From Rapana venosa (lineage: Eukaryota > Mollusca > Gastropoda > Neogastropoda > Muricidae), in NCBI GenBank assembly GCA_028751875.1, contig CM054155.1, forward strand, positions 11,055,649 to 11,119,648: a stretch of DNA of 64,000 nucleotides, written 5' to 3'. A model generated the notes under the pieces. It made no database searches, had not been told where the DNA came from, and saw only the letters and a program-made list of their open reading frames with translations. This document shows positions 1-11,468 of the stretch, piece by piece; the first letter of the stretch is position 1; every line of letters starts with the position of its first letter. Both the position numbers and the translations under genes were made by a program.

Positions 1-430
1 GCATCCATTAGGACTGAAGGATAAAAAGTTAAGTCACTTGTCACTTTATTTGCCAATCAGCCAGTGCCTTCCCACCCTTTGTTTAGACTTGCATGCTGAA
101 GATGAACATTGCAAATTAGAGATCCTATGATTCACATCAGTGTTCAGTGACTTGCAGAAAATACCCAGCATGCCCCTAAGGCTTGTTCAGCACACTTGCT
201 TAATTAAAGAATGTTGTCCAGCATCTGCTTCATGGGTCTCTTGGCAGAATGGTGTAAGTGTATGGAATGTTCTGCGCATGGTGCATCTCTTTTATTAGTT
301 TTAAGTGCAAAAAAGTAAGAACACAAGTGTTTGGCATAACTAAATTTCATTTTATTGAAAACTTCTCCAGGCTTCCAACTCTTGGGAAGAGGGCATCTCT
401 TTGAGAAAGATGGAACACTCAAACTGTTTC

Positions 431-432
<2 letters not shown>

Positions 433-475
<43 letters not shown>
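433..475. repeat. (TG)n microsatellite
   Basis: Uninterrupted TG dinucleotide run. The open frames across it on both strands encode only Cys/Val or Thr/His and are not genes. The flanks (1-432 and 476-567) show no recognisable coding or repeat homology. Confidence 0.97.
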
Positions 476-476
<1 letters not shown>

Positions 477-567
477 GGGAAGGGAGGGGGTGTTAATGTT
501 TATACTTGTGGGTGTTTATGTCTGTGTTTGTGTGTGTGTGTCTGTATTTACTGTATTTGTTGTGATA

Positions 568-632
568 AGCGCTCTGATTTGTATTTGCAATATATAACGC
601 TATATAAATTCCATTTATTTTTTATTATTAAT
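568..632 (+). mobile_element. 3' tail of a dispersed retroposon (family T1)
   Basis: Matches a tail seen seven times in the window: a GCGCTTTGATTTGT-like stretch, then CGCTATATAAATTCCAT, then an ATT-rich microsatellite. Other copies are at 22527-22585, 28806-28870, 32704-32776 (-), 33766-33855 (-), 48344-48421 (-) and 57108-57170. A shared 3' end followed by a short tandem repeat is typical of SINEs or 5'-truncated LINEs that share a retrotransposition machinery. The parent family is not identified. Confidence 0.75.
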
Positions 633-849
633 TTGTGTGAGTGAGTTTGTATAAATTTGTGTGTATATTTTGTGATGTACAACTTATTTCATTTCGCATA
701 TTTTTTACCTGATGACCTTGAATTAGCAGACTTTGATGTGAAGGTAAGGTGGGAAGATGCTATGTCAACTTTTCAGTTATGAAAAGTCATGGTAGTTTGT
801 GCCCCAAGGTGAGTGATAGATATTTCTGTCTGTAGCTATCCCCAGATTG

Positions 850-851
<2 letters not shown>

Positions 852-932
<81 letters not shown>

Positions 933-950
933 GGGGGGGGGGGGGGGTGG
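852..950. repeat. (AG)n tract followed by poly-G
   Basis: About 75 bp of pure AG runs into a poly-G stretch (927-950, with one A and one T). Homopolymers of this length are prone to length error in assembly. Confidence 0.95.
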
Positions 951-1089
951 TGTCTTGGAATACTTAACACACCTATCTAAGAAGCAAGAGGTTCATGGTT
1001 GAAATTCTACCAGAAACTGGGGTTTTCCCTGTATTTCACTTGTGGTGGTCTGGGTGCTTGTTAATTAATCAGGTAGGTGTTAAACAGAA

Positions 1090-1500
1090 GGCCTGTGTAT
1101 TATCCAGAATATACCATTACTTTAAGCCATAGAAGGTAATCCATAATATGACATTACTTTTAACTCGTGTAGAAGATAAACCAGAATATGGCACTACAAT
1201 TTTCATGTAGACGAAAAGTCAGAATATATCCCTACTTTTTAGTCATGTACAAGATAATAAAAAATATGCCACTATTTGTAAGTCATTTACAAGATAACCC
1301 CAAATGTATGATCACTTATTTTTAACTTGCGTAGAGAATAATCCAAGAGTACATCACTACTTTTAACTTACACATGTAGAATTTATGATTCATAATATGC
1401 CACTACATCTGTAAAGATATGTACTCCCAACTTTAAAGTCATGTAAAAGAAAAATTCAGCGTAAACCAATTCGTATGACTTGTGTAGAAGATAATCCAGA
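1090..1500 (+). repeat. degenerate ~50-60-bp tandem repeat
   Basis: Seven or eight poorly conserved copies of a unit containing GTAGAAGATAATCCAGAATA followed by a GCCACTACTTTTAA-like segment. Copies differ by many substitutions and small indels, which suggests an old array. No coding content is seen. Confidence 0.7.
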
Positions 1501-1671
1501 TATTCCATGGTAACAAAAGATTGTATCGAAAACTGACAATTAAGGTGAGAAATGTCAGACTGAAGAAGAAAAAACACCTGTTGAGTGTTGTCCCTGCATT
1601 GGGGTGGAATGCACTTTCCTGAGCTGAACTTAAATTTCATACAGAGAAACTGATATATTTTCTGCTCTGCT

Positions 1672-1960
1672 TTGTTTTGCAATGCCATGCTTTACATGTT
1701 TTGCTTTGCTATGCATTGTTGTATTTTATCACACCACACATCACCACCACATCATCACTATGTACCACTCTACACCACAAACAACTCAACATGGCACACT
1801 TTACTTCACCACACAAGCCATACACTGCAACTATCGTCACCATGTACCACATTCCACCACACCTCTTCACACATTATGCACCACCATCACAAACTGCAGT
1901 CATTACAACATAGCACACCTCACCATACCACAATACAACAGACCATTTGACACTACATTG
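1672..1960. repeat. ACC/CA-rich low-complexity block
   Basis: Imperfect CACCACA and CATCACC repeats. Three overlapping frames stay open because the composition lacks T-rich stop codons, and their His/Thr-rich products have no domain. A C20 homopolymer follows at 2033-2052. Confidence 0.85.
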
Positions 1961-2283
1961 AATGAACCTTAGAATTCAGTATTGGCTATCTGTACAGTGC
2001 CCTACCCTAGGCTTCCTACACACCATACATGACCCCCCCCCCCCCCCCCCCCGAACAATAATTAATTGATGCAAAACCCCAAATAACTTAAAACAAAACT
2101 TCAAAATAACTTACCTGTATTGTACAATTGTGGATGTCTGTATTGCTAGTGTAAGAAAAAAACCTTTAAGTAACTTATTGACTGTGAATAGTTTTCAGTA
2201 TATCTGTACTATCAGAATAACATGGAATTTGACAATTGCTATTTATAACTTTCATGTATGTTAAGATGACAGTGTTTGGCATA

Positions 2284-2331
2284 TTTGCATGATGTGTGTG
2301 TGTTTGGGGAGGGAGGGGAAGAGAAAGAGAG

Positions 2332-2397
<66 letters not shown>
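2284..2397. repeat. (AG)n-rich tract
   Basis: Interrupted AG dinucleotides, preceded by a short TG/GGGA stretch. Confidence 0.9.
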
Positions 2398-4105
2398 GAA
2401 ACTATTTGGTTAAATAGTTTTGTTATAACTGTTATTTGTCAAGCTCTTTAAATCAACACATGGAGAAGAGTTTTCCATCAGAATTCATTTTCATTATGAA
2501 TGAACAATGTGTAGTATGAAGTATGTGTGTGAGTGTATGTATACTTGTGTTTGTATGTGTGTTCTAGTAGTTTCATTATTTCCACATTTGTATTATTAGA
2601 TGGGGAGGAAGGGAGGGAGGGAGAGAGAGACAGAGACATATAGTGTGTGTGTATATGTGTATGTGTGGTGTGTTCATTAGTCTTCTGAGGCAAAGAAGAA
2701 AAAAGAGTTTGTACTTGAGTAGGAAAATACAGGAAGACTTTTTTCACCCAGAGATTGAAAATCTGTATATGTGTATGTTTGTTTTTGCTTTTTTTTTTCC
2801 TTTGTGCTTGATCAAGATTGATTTCAGTAGAAACTTGATGTGGATGATCATAGTGTCACAGCAGATTGTAGGGACAGTGGTGAGTTGTGTTAAAGAACAA
2901 AGAAACAGAAAAATGAAGAGCATGTTTTAGTTTATTTTACTTTTACTGTAAATATGTAGTAAGCATCAGTGGATTTTTTAAAAATCAAAGTAACTGGAAT
3001 TAGTGGAAAGGAAGCAAATGCAGTCTAACAAAGCAGTGAACTTATTAATGTCCAAAGCAGTTGAAAGTTGCAGGAAACAGAGTAAACAACTACAAATAGA
3101 TGAAACGAAAGCCTAGTTCTGCTAATGTGATGAAGCTGAGCATGCACTTGTTAACATATTGGCCCTTTATGTAGTCGCCCATTTTCCTTTTCGCATTACT
3201 GGCATTATGCATCAGAACTGCCTGCAGTCAGTTTATGTAGGCAGGCCACAGGTTTCCCACTTGAGGTTTTAGAAGGTTTACCTCATGAGGTTTAAGTGTT
3301 CCCACCATGACATACCAGGGAAATCTCCATGTATTTGTAATTGTTTGATATAAATCTGATAATTGAACTTGCAGATTTCAGTGGTTCCCCACTGGAAGGT
3401 TTAGAAAGTTCTCATGATATTTTAAAGTTCCCAATACTGCATACCAAGAGAAACTCCATGTACCATACTGCTGTTGTCTCTGATTCATTGATTGAACTCG
3501 CATATCTGACCCCAGACTACAAAGCTGCTGACTGCTTTGTTGAGGTTGCAGTGTCCTCTCTTGCCTTCATGCTCAATTCCTACTGTTGAGGTTGTAGTTG
3601 TTGTAGTCTTGCTTTTGTAAACATACATTTTCTGCTGTTCTGGTAGCAGTTGTTTTAACTTGCTTCAGTTTTCATTTCCTACTGTTGAGGTTGCAGATGT
3701 TGTCTTTGACTTAGTGTGAGCAGTCGTTTCCTTCTGTTAGTTGAATCAACATGTAACTGGATGACAACAATGTAGTGCAGCAACATTTGAACAGGCTTAT
3801 AAAGAGCATGCTAGAAAATAGATGTGCAACTGAACAGCTTCGCATCTTGGGATAGTGGAGATAAAAAATAATGATAATAATAAGAATACAAATAATGATA
3901 ATGATAACACTATTGGAGTACTTTCTCCTTTCCCTTTGGGGATGTAGCACAAATTGCTTTATGTAACAGAATGCTGTGATACACAAATAACAACATATTT
4001 GTAGCCATGTACACAAACAGAGCAGATATACTGATATTATGCTTGAGCTACCTTGAAAATTAGTGTGTGATTGAACACAGTGTACAAAATTTATACACAC
4101 CTTAT
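2398..4105. other. spacer without a recognisable gene
   Basis: AT-rich sequence with short TG (2522-2565, 2643-2670) and GGGA tracts. The longest local frame on the + strand (3341-3589, 82 codons) has no family I recognise and no splice or start context favouring it. Two similar phrases around 3545-3600 and 3660-3710 (CTACTGTTGAGGTTG) suggest a small local duplication. Confidence 0.6.
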
Positions 4106-4109
4106 AAAT

Positions 4110-4110
<1 letters not shown>

Positions 4111-4177
<67 letters not shown>

Positions 4178-4201
4178 TACATACACACCCACACACACAC
4201 A

Positions 4202-4246
<45 letters not shown>

Positions 4247-4276
4247 ACCCACACCCACACACACACACACACACAC
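4111..4276. repeat. (AC)n microsatellite, 166 bp
   Basis: Long AC run with sparse T and CC interruptions. The apparent reading frames through it are compositional. Confidence 0.98.
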
Positions 4277-4278
4277 GT

Positions 4279-4600
4279 GATGCATACTGATGTAGATTGG
4301 GGCACCCAGATAAAATTACTGCATGGCATCACAAGAAACTGCCTGCAGAGAAACACGAGCAAGAATTTAGACTTTTGTGAGACAGGCAGCCAGTGAAGAG
4401 GTGGCAAGAGATGAATAGTGTGTTGTTGTTGAAGACCACCAAATCTCCCACAGGTGAAGACAGTCACAGTGATTGGAAGTGCAGCTTTGTGAAGATTTTT
4501 TTAACATCAGGCACCAATCTTATGCATTATTCTTTCTGAGACAGGCAGCCATTCAAGAGATGGAAAGAGAGGAGTAGTGTGTTCTTGATAACAGACACTC
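4279..4600 (-). mobile_element. possible LINE RT C-terminal remnant, duplicated
   Basis: On the minus strand around 4390-4420 the translation contains LLPPLHWLPVSQK. This resembles the PLLHSLHWLPV segment that follows the RT domain in CR1, Rex1 and L2 LINEs. The phrase GAGACAGGCAGCCA at 4379 recurs at 4541, so about 48 bp are duplicated at a spacing of 162 bp. No RT catalytic motif is present. The call rests on one short motif. Confidence 0.4.
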
Positions 4601-4835
4601 TCAAAAAGAAAACAACACAAACAGAAACCAAAACACCCTTAAAGAGGGAAAATGTATTGATCAAGCTGAGTGCAACCAAACAAGGTGATCACAGACCAAG
4701 CTGTGAGGTGGCAGTGGTTTTCTCTTCCCTGGCTGTTCCTTTCCTGAATTGATGGGGGTTGTTGCAGTTTCCCTCACTGACCTAATTATTTCTACTTTTT
4801 TTTTTCTTTTTTTTGTTGAGATTATTCTGTAAGTC

Positions 4836-4862
4836 CTGATATGGCTCTGTGGCTGGCTGGTT
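4836..4862 (+). mobile_element. LINE 3'-end fragment (family T2)
   Basis: Matches GTCCTGATATGGCTCTGTGG, the 3'-terminal motif found downstream of the RNase H LINE at 8748. Other copies are at 6771-6834 and 9556-9590. It is followed at a distance by a TG tract (4926-4949). Confidence 0.55.
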
Positions 4863-5073
4863 TATTTATAAACAACATGCCTGAAAATGGGAAGCTGCTC
4901 TGAATGTCTTCTCTTCTGACTGCTTTGTGTGTGTGTGTGTGTGTGTGTGCATGCTGTTCTTGCTGCTATGACAGGCAAAGAAAAGCTCAATTATCCTTCT
5001 ACCCACCTAGGTTTTTTTGGTTTTTTTTGGTATGCTTTTGAAGAGTGACAGCACCAATGGTGCACGCATGAGT

Positions 5074-5075
<2 letters not shown>

Positions 5076-5108
<33 letters not shown>

Positions 5109-5442
5109 GGAGAGAGAGAGGAGTGAGTGAGTAAATGAGAAGAGAGGGAAGGGGAGGAGGGGGGGATGGAGGGATGGGGGAAGGGGGAAGGGGGAGAGAG
5201 AATAGAGAGAGGGGGGGGGAAGAGGGAAGGGAGGGGAGGGGGGGGGGGGGGGGAGAGAGAGAGGAGTTAGAAGGAGGGGAAAGGGGAGGGAAAGGGGAGA
5301 GGGGAAGAGGGGGAGAGGGGAGAGTGAAAAGGGAAGGAGGGGGGGAAGAGGGGAAGGAGGGAAAGGGGAGGGAGGGGGGGGGGGGGGGGAGTGTGTGGAA
5401 ACAAGTGTGTGTGTGTGTGTGGGGGGGGGGGGTTAGGGGCTT
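5076..5442. repeat. G-rich / GGGGA low-complexity block
   Basis: A poly-G run of about 30 nt followed by GGGGA, GGGAAG and GAGAGA repeats, ending in GT and G11. The strand asymmetry is extreme and there are many G-quadruplex-compatible G-runs. The Pro/Ser-rich minus-strand frame and Gly/Arg-rich plus-strand frame are artefacts. Confidence 0.95.
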
Positions 5443-5568
5443 AGGATCCTTGTAGAATATACTATACACTTCTTCCCATGATGATGATTTTGACAAGGAC
5501 AAGAATTATAATAAATCCTGGGATGGCTGTTTGCAAAATATAATCAGAGGAATGATGACAATGGTCAT

Positions 5569-5655
5569 AACAACAACAACAATAATTATAATAATAATAA
5601 CAACAACAACAACAATAATAATAATAATAATTATAATTATAATAATAATAATTTA
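5569..5655. repeat. (AAC)n/(AAT)n microsatellite
   Basis: AAC repeats grade into AAT repeats. Short copies of an ATCCTGGGATGGCTGTT-like phrase lie on both sides (5515 and 5663), probably remnants of the T2 tail family. Confidence 0.85.
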
Positions 5656-6187
5656 TAAAACAAATGAAAATCCTGGCATGGCTGTTGTAATTCCTATGTT
5701 GACAGTGTTTAACACTGGTTTGAAGGGCTGTACATGACTGGTGTCTGTATTGTACTGACTGTCTTGATGAAGGCAGTGCTAACTGCTCCAGGAGGACCAA
5801 TGCCTTGCTTCCTGCCACAGTAGGGACTGGTCTATGTCTGCCAAGTGCCGTGTTTGATTTTTATCAGTCAAGGGATCAAGTCTATGTCTGCCAGGTGACA
5901 GTGATATGGATCTACCATCATTTAATGAAAGAGCCTTTTCTGTTTATTCCCTATAACTGCCTGACAGTTACTAAGATGCTGGCATTGAAGAAGTGTTTTC
6001 CAGCTTCCCTCACTCACTGTCTTTATGCCAAAGCCAGTTTTGGTGGTGTTTTGTTTTTCTTGGTCAGTGGCACCATTGTTCAATCTTTGCATAAAATAGG
6101 AGGGCAACAAGCATAAGCTTATAAAAAGTACTCTTTGCCATTCACAATTACTGCAGATGATTTTTGATTAAAGTAATAATAAGCAAG
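5656..6187. other. spacer; no gene recognised
   Basis: The 103-codon + frame at 5805-6116 has no recognisable motif. Nothing else is supported. Confidence 0.5.
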
Positions 6188-6271
6188 GCAGACGGACCAG
6201 CGTCAGACTACAACTGTGCCCTTTGCCAAAGGGACTGCCACTCCCGTGTCCGACTGGCCAGCCACACCTGA
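6188..6271 (+). mobile_element. C-terminal zinc-finger remnant of a LINE ORF2
   Basis: The frame from 6188 gives CALCQRDCHSRVRLASHT followed directly by a stop at 6269-6271. The pattern C-x2-C-x3-C-H-S-R-x2-L-x-S-H matches the short zinc-finger-like C-terminus of many animal LINE ORF2 proteins (typically CxxCGRxCxSRIGLxSHxR). The last basic or Cys positions are missing. No RT domain remains upstream, so this is a severely 5'-truncated or deleted copy. Confidence 0.6.
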
Positions 6272-6540
6272 CTGTACTACAATTTATCTCAATAATTTTT
6301 ACACCATAATTTTTTGTTAATTATTTCCCCTAAAACTGTAAAATCCTCTGGTACTGGGAGGAACCTTCAATCAGATTTCTCCTGGCAGTGAACTAGTTAC
6401 AGATGATTAACAGCCACTGGAGTGGCCTCTCTCAGGATTTGAATGAAACAACAGCTGTATTTCTTTCTTTGGTGATTTAGTGTCAGTTTGGGTCAGTCAG
6501 GGCTGACAAAACAACTTTTGTGATGCTATATTAGCTGAAG

Positions 6541-6625
6541 ACGCACACACACTCACACACACACACACTTACTCGCCCTCCCTCCCTCCCCCCCCCCCCC
6601 CCCCCCCCCCTTCCCATTGTACACC
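6541..6625. repeat. (AC)n, CCCT and poly-C tract
   Basis: Short AC run followed by CCCTCC and a C-run of about 20 nt at 6591-6610. Confidence 0.9.
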
Positions 6626-6770
6626 CTCCCTCCACTGCTCCCCCTCCTCCCAACACACATTCTTTTCTCTGTTGTCATCTTTTTCTTCACCCTTATTGTC
6701 ATCATTATACAGTGGTTAGCAAAAAAAGTTGTTCAGTTTTGATTTGATTGTTAATCTTTGGTGGAATACC

Positions 6771-6945
6771 AGCCCTGGTATGGCTTCTGTGGCTGACTGG
6801 GCATGGTGACTGACTGGAGATCTACCTGACCCCAACATACACACACACACACACACACACCACCCGCACGCACACCCACACGCACGCACGCGCACACACA
6901 CACACTCACACACGCACGCACGCGTGCGCATGTGCGTGCACAAGC
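6771..6945 (+). mobile_element. LINE 3' end (family T2) followed by AC/CG-alternating microsatellite
   Basis: GCCCTGGTATGGCTTCTGTG then GCTGACTGGGCATGGTGACT match the LINE 3' end at 8748. An AC/ACGC alternating purine-pyrimidine tract (6838-6945) follows. The same order of 3' end then microsatellite is seen at 8748-9000, which suggests the tract grew from the retroposon tail. Confidence 0.6.
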
Positions 6946-6999
6946 GATTGTGATTTTTATTTTCCTGATCAAAAGAGGTGGTTTCAGGTGCGGGCAGGG

Positions 7000-8815
7000 T
7001 CCACACTCTGACATCTTTTAGAGGAGATGGGGGTCCTGCAGGGGAGTATCCCATCTCCAGCTCTCTTCAGCATAAAATGAACAACATCATCATGTTGGTC
7101 CATCAGGGTGTGGAGTGCTCACTTTTTGTGGGTGATTTTGCTCTCTACGCCAGAGGCAGTACTTCTGTGGAAGTCCAGAGACAGATACAGCTTTTTGTTA
7201 GCAGGGTGCTCGTACACTCCACATTGGATGGCCATCAGGTTTATGGAGGAGTGGGGCCTTTGTACCTGCAATCTCTGGGCCCCATTCTCCACCAAGGGCT
7301 CTGAATCTGTTTAGGAGCATTCTGATCAACACCTGTATAATTATTGTCTGGATGCTGAAGTGGGAGAACCCTCTTTGAAGAACCGGCATCTGAAGCTGAC
7401 TCTGAACTACTACATGAAACTGTATTTGGAGTACAACCACCATGCTTGCGATTGTGTTCTTAACCCCGGGTTTCAGGCCAAGTTCAATAAATCTTCCTCT
7501 GCCACCCTCCTCTGCGGATTAGGATCCTCCCTGATCTCCAAGGGCCAGGTATCAATTTGGGTCCTGTATGCGACGTCCCCAAGTTCCCGATATGCCTATG
7601 TGGATAGTAGAAACCTTAGTGGTCTGCTTCAATCTGGCTGCTCATACAAAAGACGTCACCAGCTCCACAGCTTACAAGATCTTTTTCCAAGAGTTATGTG
7701 AGTCTTACCCACCCTGCACAAGCGTTTTCACAGAAGGCTCAAAGTCCAAGGAGGGGATGCCCTGCGGTGCCTACTGTCCTGCTGTCAAGGAATCTGCGCT
7801 TTCCAAGCACTTGCCTTCAGAGAGCTCGGTGTACACTGCTGAACTTAGTTCTCTTGTTTTGTCCCTAAAATTGATTCAGCGTTCTGGAGGGAAAGGCTTC
7901 TTGGTGTGTGCAGATTCACTCTCGGCTCTGGACGCTTTCGCTTGTAGGAACATAAATCATCCTAAGCTGCAGGAGTTCTATAAATTGTATACTTCCTTGA
8001 GACAGGACAGATGTGATAGTGTTTTGGTGTAGATCTCAGGGCAAGTGGGTATTCAGGGCAGCGGAACAGTTGACCAAATCACCATATGTACCAAGGAGAA
8101 TTCTAGTTCTACCGTGCCATACACAGATCTAAGACCTAAAAGTGAACAGTATGCCCAGTCTCTTTGGCAAGAGGAATGGAACGCTCAGACGGACAAAAAA
8201 CTTTACCAGATTAACCCTGAACTGAAAGAAATTCTCCCTCTGTGTGCCAAAAACTGAAGGGAAGCAATAGTACACACCAGGATACACACAGGTCATTCTC
8301 GTATCACCCACGTTCATTTGCTTATAGGAGAGGGAACCCCATGGTGTGTGACTTGTGGTGTGCAGGTAACCATCATGCATCTCAAAAGGAGTGTTGAGAT
8401 TACCAGGATATTATGCACAAGCATTTTACTGCAGACTTCCTAAAGATCCTTTTTCATGATGTTCCACCGGACACCATTTTTAACTTCCTGAGATAATCTG
8501 GCTTTTTCTGTATGATATGAGTGAAAGTATTATAGTTGCTAACTAAGAACAAGTTTGTTTTAAGGATTCTGGATTTGGTTTTATCTCATTTTATGAGCAG
8601 TTGATGTGGTTTTTCCTACAACACGGCGCCTGTCCTGGGTTGACCCTTATGGTTGACCAGGGTGTTGATATGAATGACAGTGGAGCGTGTTTTAAATCTG
8701 TATATAGATGTACAGTTTTTATCTGAGATTTAAAATTTCACGAGGTGATAGTCCTGATATGGCCTCTTTGGCTGACTGGGCAGTGTGATTGATCAGTAAT
8801 CAACCTGACACTAGC
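7000..8815 (+). mobile_element. decayed LINE with RT and RNase H domains (I/Jockey-like), 5'-truncated
   Basis: The translation carries, in order: RT motif B as LQGSIPSPALF (near 7036-7068); RT motif C as FVGDFALY (near 7128), where the catalytic DD pair has become GD; an RNase H domain (7718-8080) with FTEGSKS (first Asp now Glu, codon 7733-7735), YTAEL (Glu, codon 7841-7843) and CADSLSAL (Asp, codon 7913-7915); the ISGQVGIQG box; and the post-RNase H segment RIHTGHSRITHVHLL (near 8278). In-frame stops replace two probable Trp codons, TAG at 8030-8032 and TGA at 8255-8257. The 3' UTR ends in the T2 tail at 8748-8815, then AC repeats. In such elements ORF2 nicks the target and reverse-transcribes the RNA; this copy lacks the endonuclease and is inactive. 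RNase H plus this C-terminus fits the I/Jockey group; the exact clade is not determined. Confidence 0.85.
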
Positions 8816-8839
8816 ACCCAGAGCGCTTGCACACAAACT

Positions 8840-8900
8840 CACTCACACACACACCACCACCACACCACCACCAACACCACACCACACCACCACCACTTCA

Positions 8901-8982
<82 letters not shown>

Positions 8983-9124
8983 CACACACACACACTCTCT
9001 ACCACCACCACCACTTCACCACACCACATCATACTACACACATACACACTGCCTCAGCTTACTAGACAGCACCCCACATGCCTCCATTGGCTTTCCTCCC
9101 CCCCACCCCCCCACCCCCCCACCC

Positions 9125-9178
<54 letters not shown>

Positions 9179-9180
9179 AC
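8840..9180. repeat. (AC)n/(ACC)n microsatellite and long poly-C
   Basis: ACC and AC repeats (8840-9050), then a C-rich stretch (9093-9178) with a pure C-run of about 50 nt. The His/Thr/Pro-rich and poly-Gly frames are artefacts. Homopolymers of this length are rarely resolved exactly. Confidence 0.96.
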
Positions 9181-9189
9181 ACAGCAGTG

Positions 9190-9710
9190 TTCACCAGGTA
9201 GAGTGACTTGGAACACCTTGTTGTTTCTCTACACAAATTGTTGACACCTGTACAGGCATCAATCTGTCAGCAGAGATCACCAGCTTCAGTGATGCTCTTC
9301 ATGAGGGTTTGTTTTCCTGTACACAGGTCTGTCTGCAGACTGTAGGAAGGATGAAAGTGTTGAAGGTTTTTGTTCCTGAGCACTTAGATACAGATGTCTG
9401 TGTCTGTCTTTAGGGAGGATGATAGTAATCAGGGTTTCTGGTCTTCATATGTCTAATAGATATTTGTCTGCATACTTCAGTGATGATGATATTCTTCAGC
9501 ATTCCTGTTTCTGTACATGTCTATAGCTGTCTGTCTACAGACAGTATGCACTCACCTCAGCCTTGGTATGGTCACTGTGGTCGGCTTGGCTGAAAATATC
9601 ATGATTGATAAAAGCAGTTTTCAACAGTGTGAGGTCCTTATAGCCACAATGATAGCCTGTAAAATCTATTATTATCATTTCTGACAGCGTTTTTGTTGAG
9701 GAATGGGTCA
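9190..9710. other. spacer with a weak ~90-bp repeated theme
   Basis: CTGTCTGCAGACT/TGTCTGTCTAC-like phrases recur at about 9327, 9400, 9470 and 9530, suggesting an old degenerate tandem repeat. A T2-like tail (CTTGGTATGGTCACTGTGG) lies at 9556-9590. No gene is seen. Confidence 0.5.
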
Positions 9711-9713
9711 AAC

Positions 9714-9835
9714 TCTGTGTGTGTGTGCGTGTTCGTGTGTGTGTGTGTGTGTGTGTGTGTGTCTACAAAGGTGAGGGAGGGGAGGGGGAGAGAGTGGGGA
9801 GGGATGGAGGAGAGGGGGAATGAGAGAGAGAGTAC
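9714..9835. repeat. (GT)n and GGGA/GAGA tract
   Basis: GT run to 9763, then GGGAGG/GAGAG low complexity. Confidence 0.9.
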
Positions 9836-10660
9836 TTTAATCACCTCTGTGCATGTAGTATTGGGACTTGAAAATCTCATGGGGACTCTTCATAATGCGA
9901 CAGGGATTCTCTGAAATCCAAGGAGTCTCAAAAATTCTGATTGGAATTCTAAATTGTTCTGTGGACTGTGGACTGTCCAATTTTACAGGGACTTTTACTA
10001 CATGTTTAGTAGGACTTTTTATAAATCCCAAACCAAATGTAATCAATGCAAGTAAACAAATAAACATGCAGACAAACATCAAACATACTGTAAGCAAAGA
10101 AAAGAAGAAAAGATTGGCAAAGACGTAGAACCATACAGCTTAATCAACTATTGCTAGAGAAGGATCATCAGCTAAGCATTAAGCAATCCATTGACCAAGA
10201 TTGTGTAGATCACACCGTATAGATCTGTAAATGTACAAGTGTCAGATATATATGTATGATCTGAATTGATAAAGAAGCCATTCATTTAGCCGTTAACAAT
10301 CAAGAAATTATCCCAAATTAGGCTGCTTAGTGATACTATACAGGTAACAGTTACAGAAGTAACCTGAATGTGCAGGAAATCTTGGTAAGTATTACCTGGT
10401 TAAGTATATGATCATCCCATTTGGTTTTTAAATTGAATCTCAATCTTGATCTGTATGTGAGTGTGTGTACTTGCAGTGTATCAGCCATGAAATAAGTTTG
10501 ACATTACATTATTGTTGTTACATCAGGGCAGGGTAAAGTGTTTGTCCCAGTTGGTATTTCTTGGGGGGAAAACTTGCAAGTAAAAGAGGTCTCTGATTGC
10601 ATGATAATTTGTATTGGGGGTATGTTGCTATTAAGGTAAAAAGCTCCTGCAGTGTGTGTC
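9836..10660. other. AT-rich spacer; nothing recognised
   Basis: Two overlapping frames (+ and -, 86 codons each) near 9837-10128 have no family signature. GGACTTTTACTA- and GGGACTCT-like phrases recur weakly between 9850 and 10015. Confidence 0.5.
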
Positions 10661-11160
10661 NNNNNNNNNNNNNNNNNNNNNNNNNNNNNNNNNNNNNNNN
10701 NNNNNNNNNNNNNNNNNNNNNNNNNNNNNNNNNNNNNNNNNNNNNNNNNNNNNNNNNNNNNNNNNNNNNNNNNNNNNNNNNNNNNNNNNNNNNNNNNNNN
10801 NNNNNNNNNNNNNNNNNNNNNNNNNNNNNNNNNNNNNNNNNNNNNNNNNNNNNNNNNNNNNNNNNNNNNNNNNNNNNNNNNNNNNNNNNNNNNNNNNNNN
10901 NNNNNNNNNNNNNNNNNNNNNNNNNNNNNNNNNNNNNNNNNNNNNNNNNNNNNNNNNNNNNNNNNNNNNNNNNNNNNNNNNNNNNNNNNNNNNNNNNNNN
11001 NNNNNNNNNNNNNNNNNNNNNNNNNNNNNNNNNNNNNNNNNNNNNNNNNNNNNNNNNNNNNNNNNNNNNNNNNNNNNNNNNNNNNNNNNNNNNNNNNNNN
11101 NNNNNNNNNNNNNNNNNNNNNNNNNNNNNNNNNNNNNNNNNNNNNNNNNNNNNNNNNNNN
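10661..11160. other. assembly gap (500 N)
   Basis: Exactly 500 N. The round number suggests a scaffold gap of estimated or default size. The left flank ends in TGTGTGTC and a poly-G tract begins 44 bp after the right edge, so a simple repeat probably broke the assembly. Reading frames crossing it are meaningless. Confidence 1.
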
Positions 11161-11204
11161 CTTTGAGGGGGGTCTTTATCTTTTTTTCTTCATGAGATAT
11201 GTTG

Positions 11205-11468
11205 GGGGGGGGGGGGGGGGGGGGTGTCTATACTGTGGCTTCATATATTGGGGGATTGGTCTGTTATGACTTTTCTCTGTAGTAATATCTTCCCTCATTA
11301 TTCCTCTACGAGATCACCAATGTTCATGAATAGTGAGATTTTGCGTATGCAACCATTTTTGCCCACCATGAAGGTAGCAGTATTCTGACTAAGATAGTGA
11401 TTTTTTGTGTGCTACTTACATGACCCAAAAGGGGATATCCACCACATGTCTTATCTTGTGTTATTTAT

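Noticed and set aside
4999..5502. Pro/Ser-rich 167-codon minus-strand frame as a mucin- or collagen-like protein
   Set aside because: Complement of a GGGGA low-complexity block; no signal peptide or structured domain.
10597..11269. open frames across the N block
   Set aside because: They consist mostly of unknown bases.
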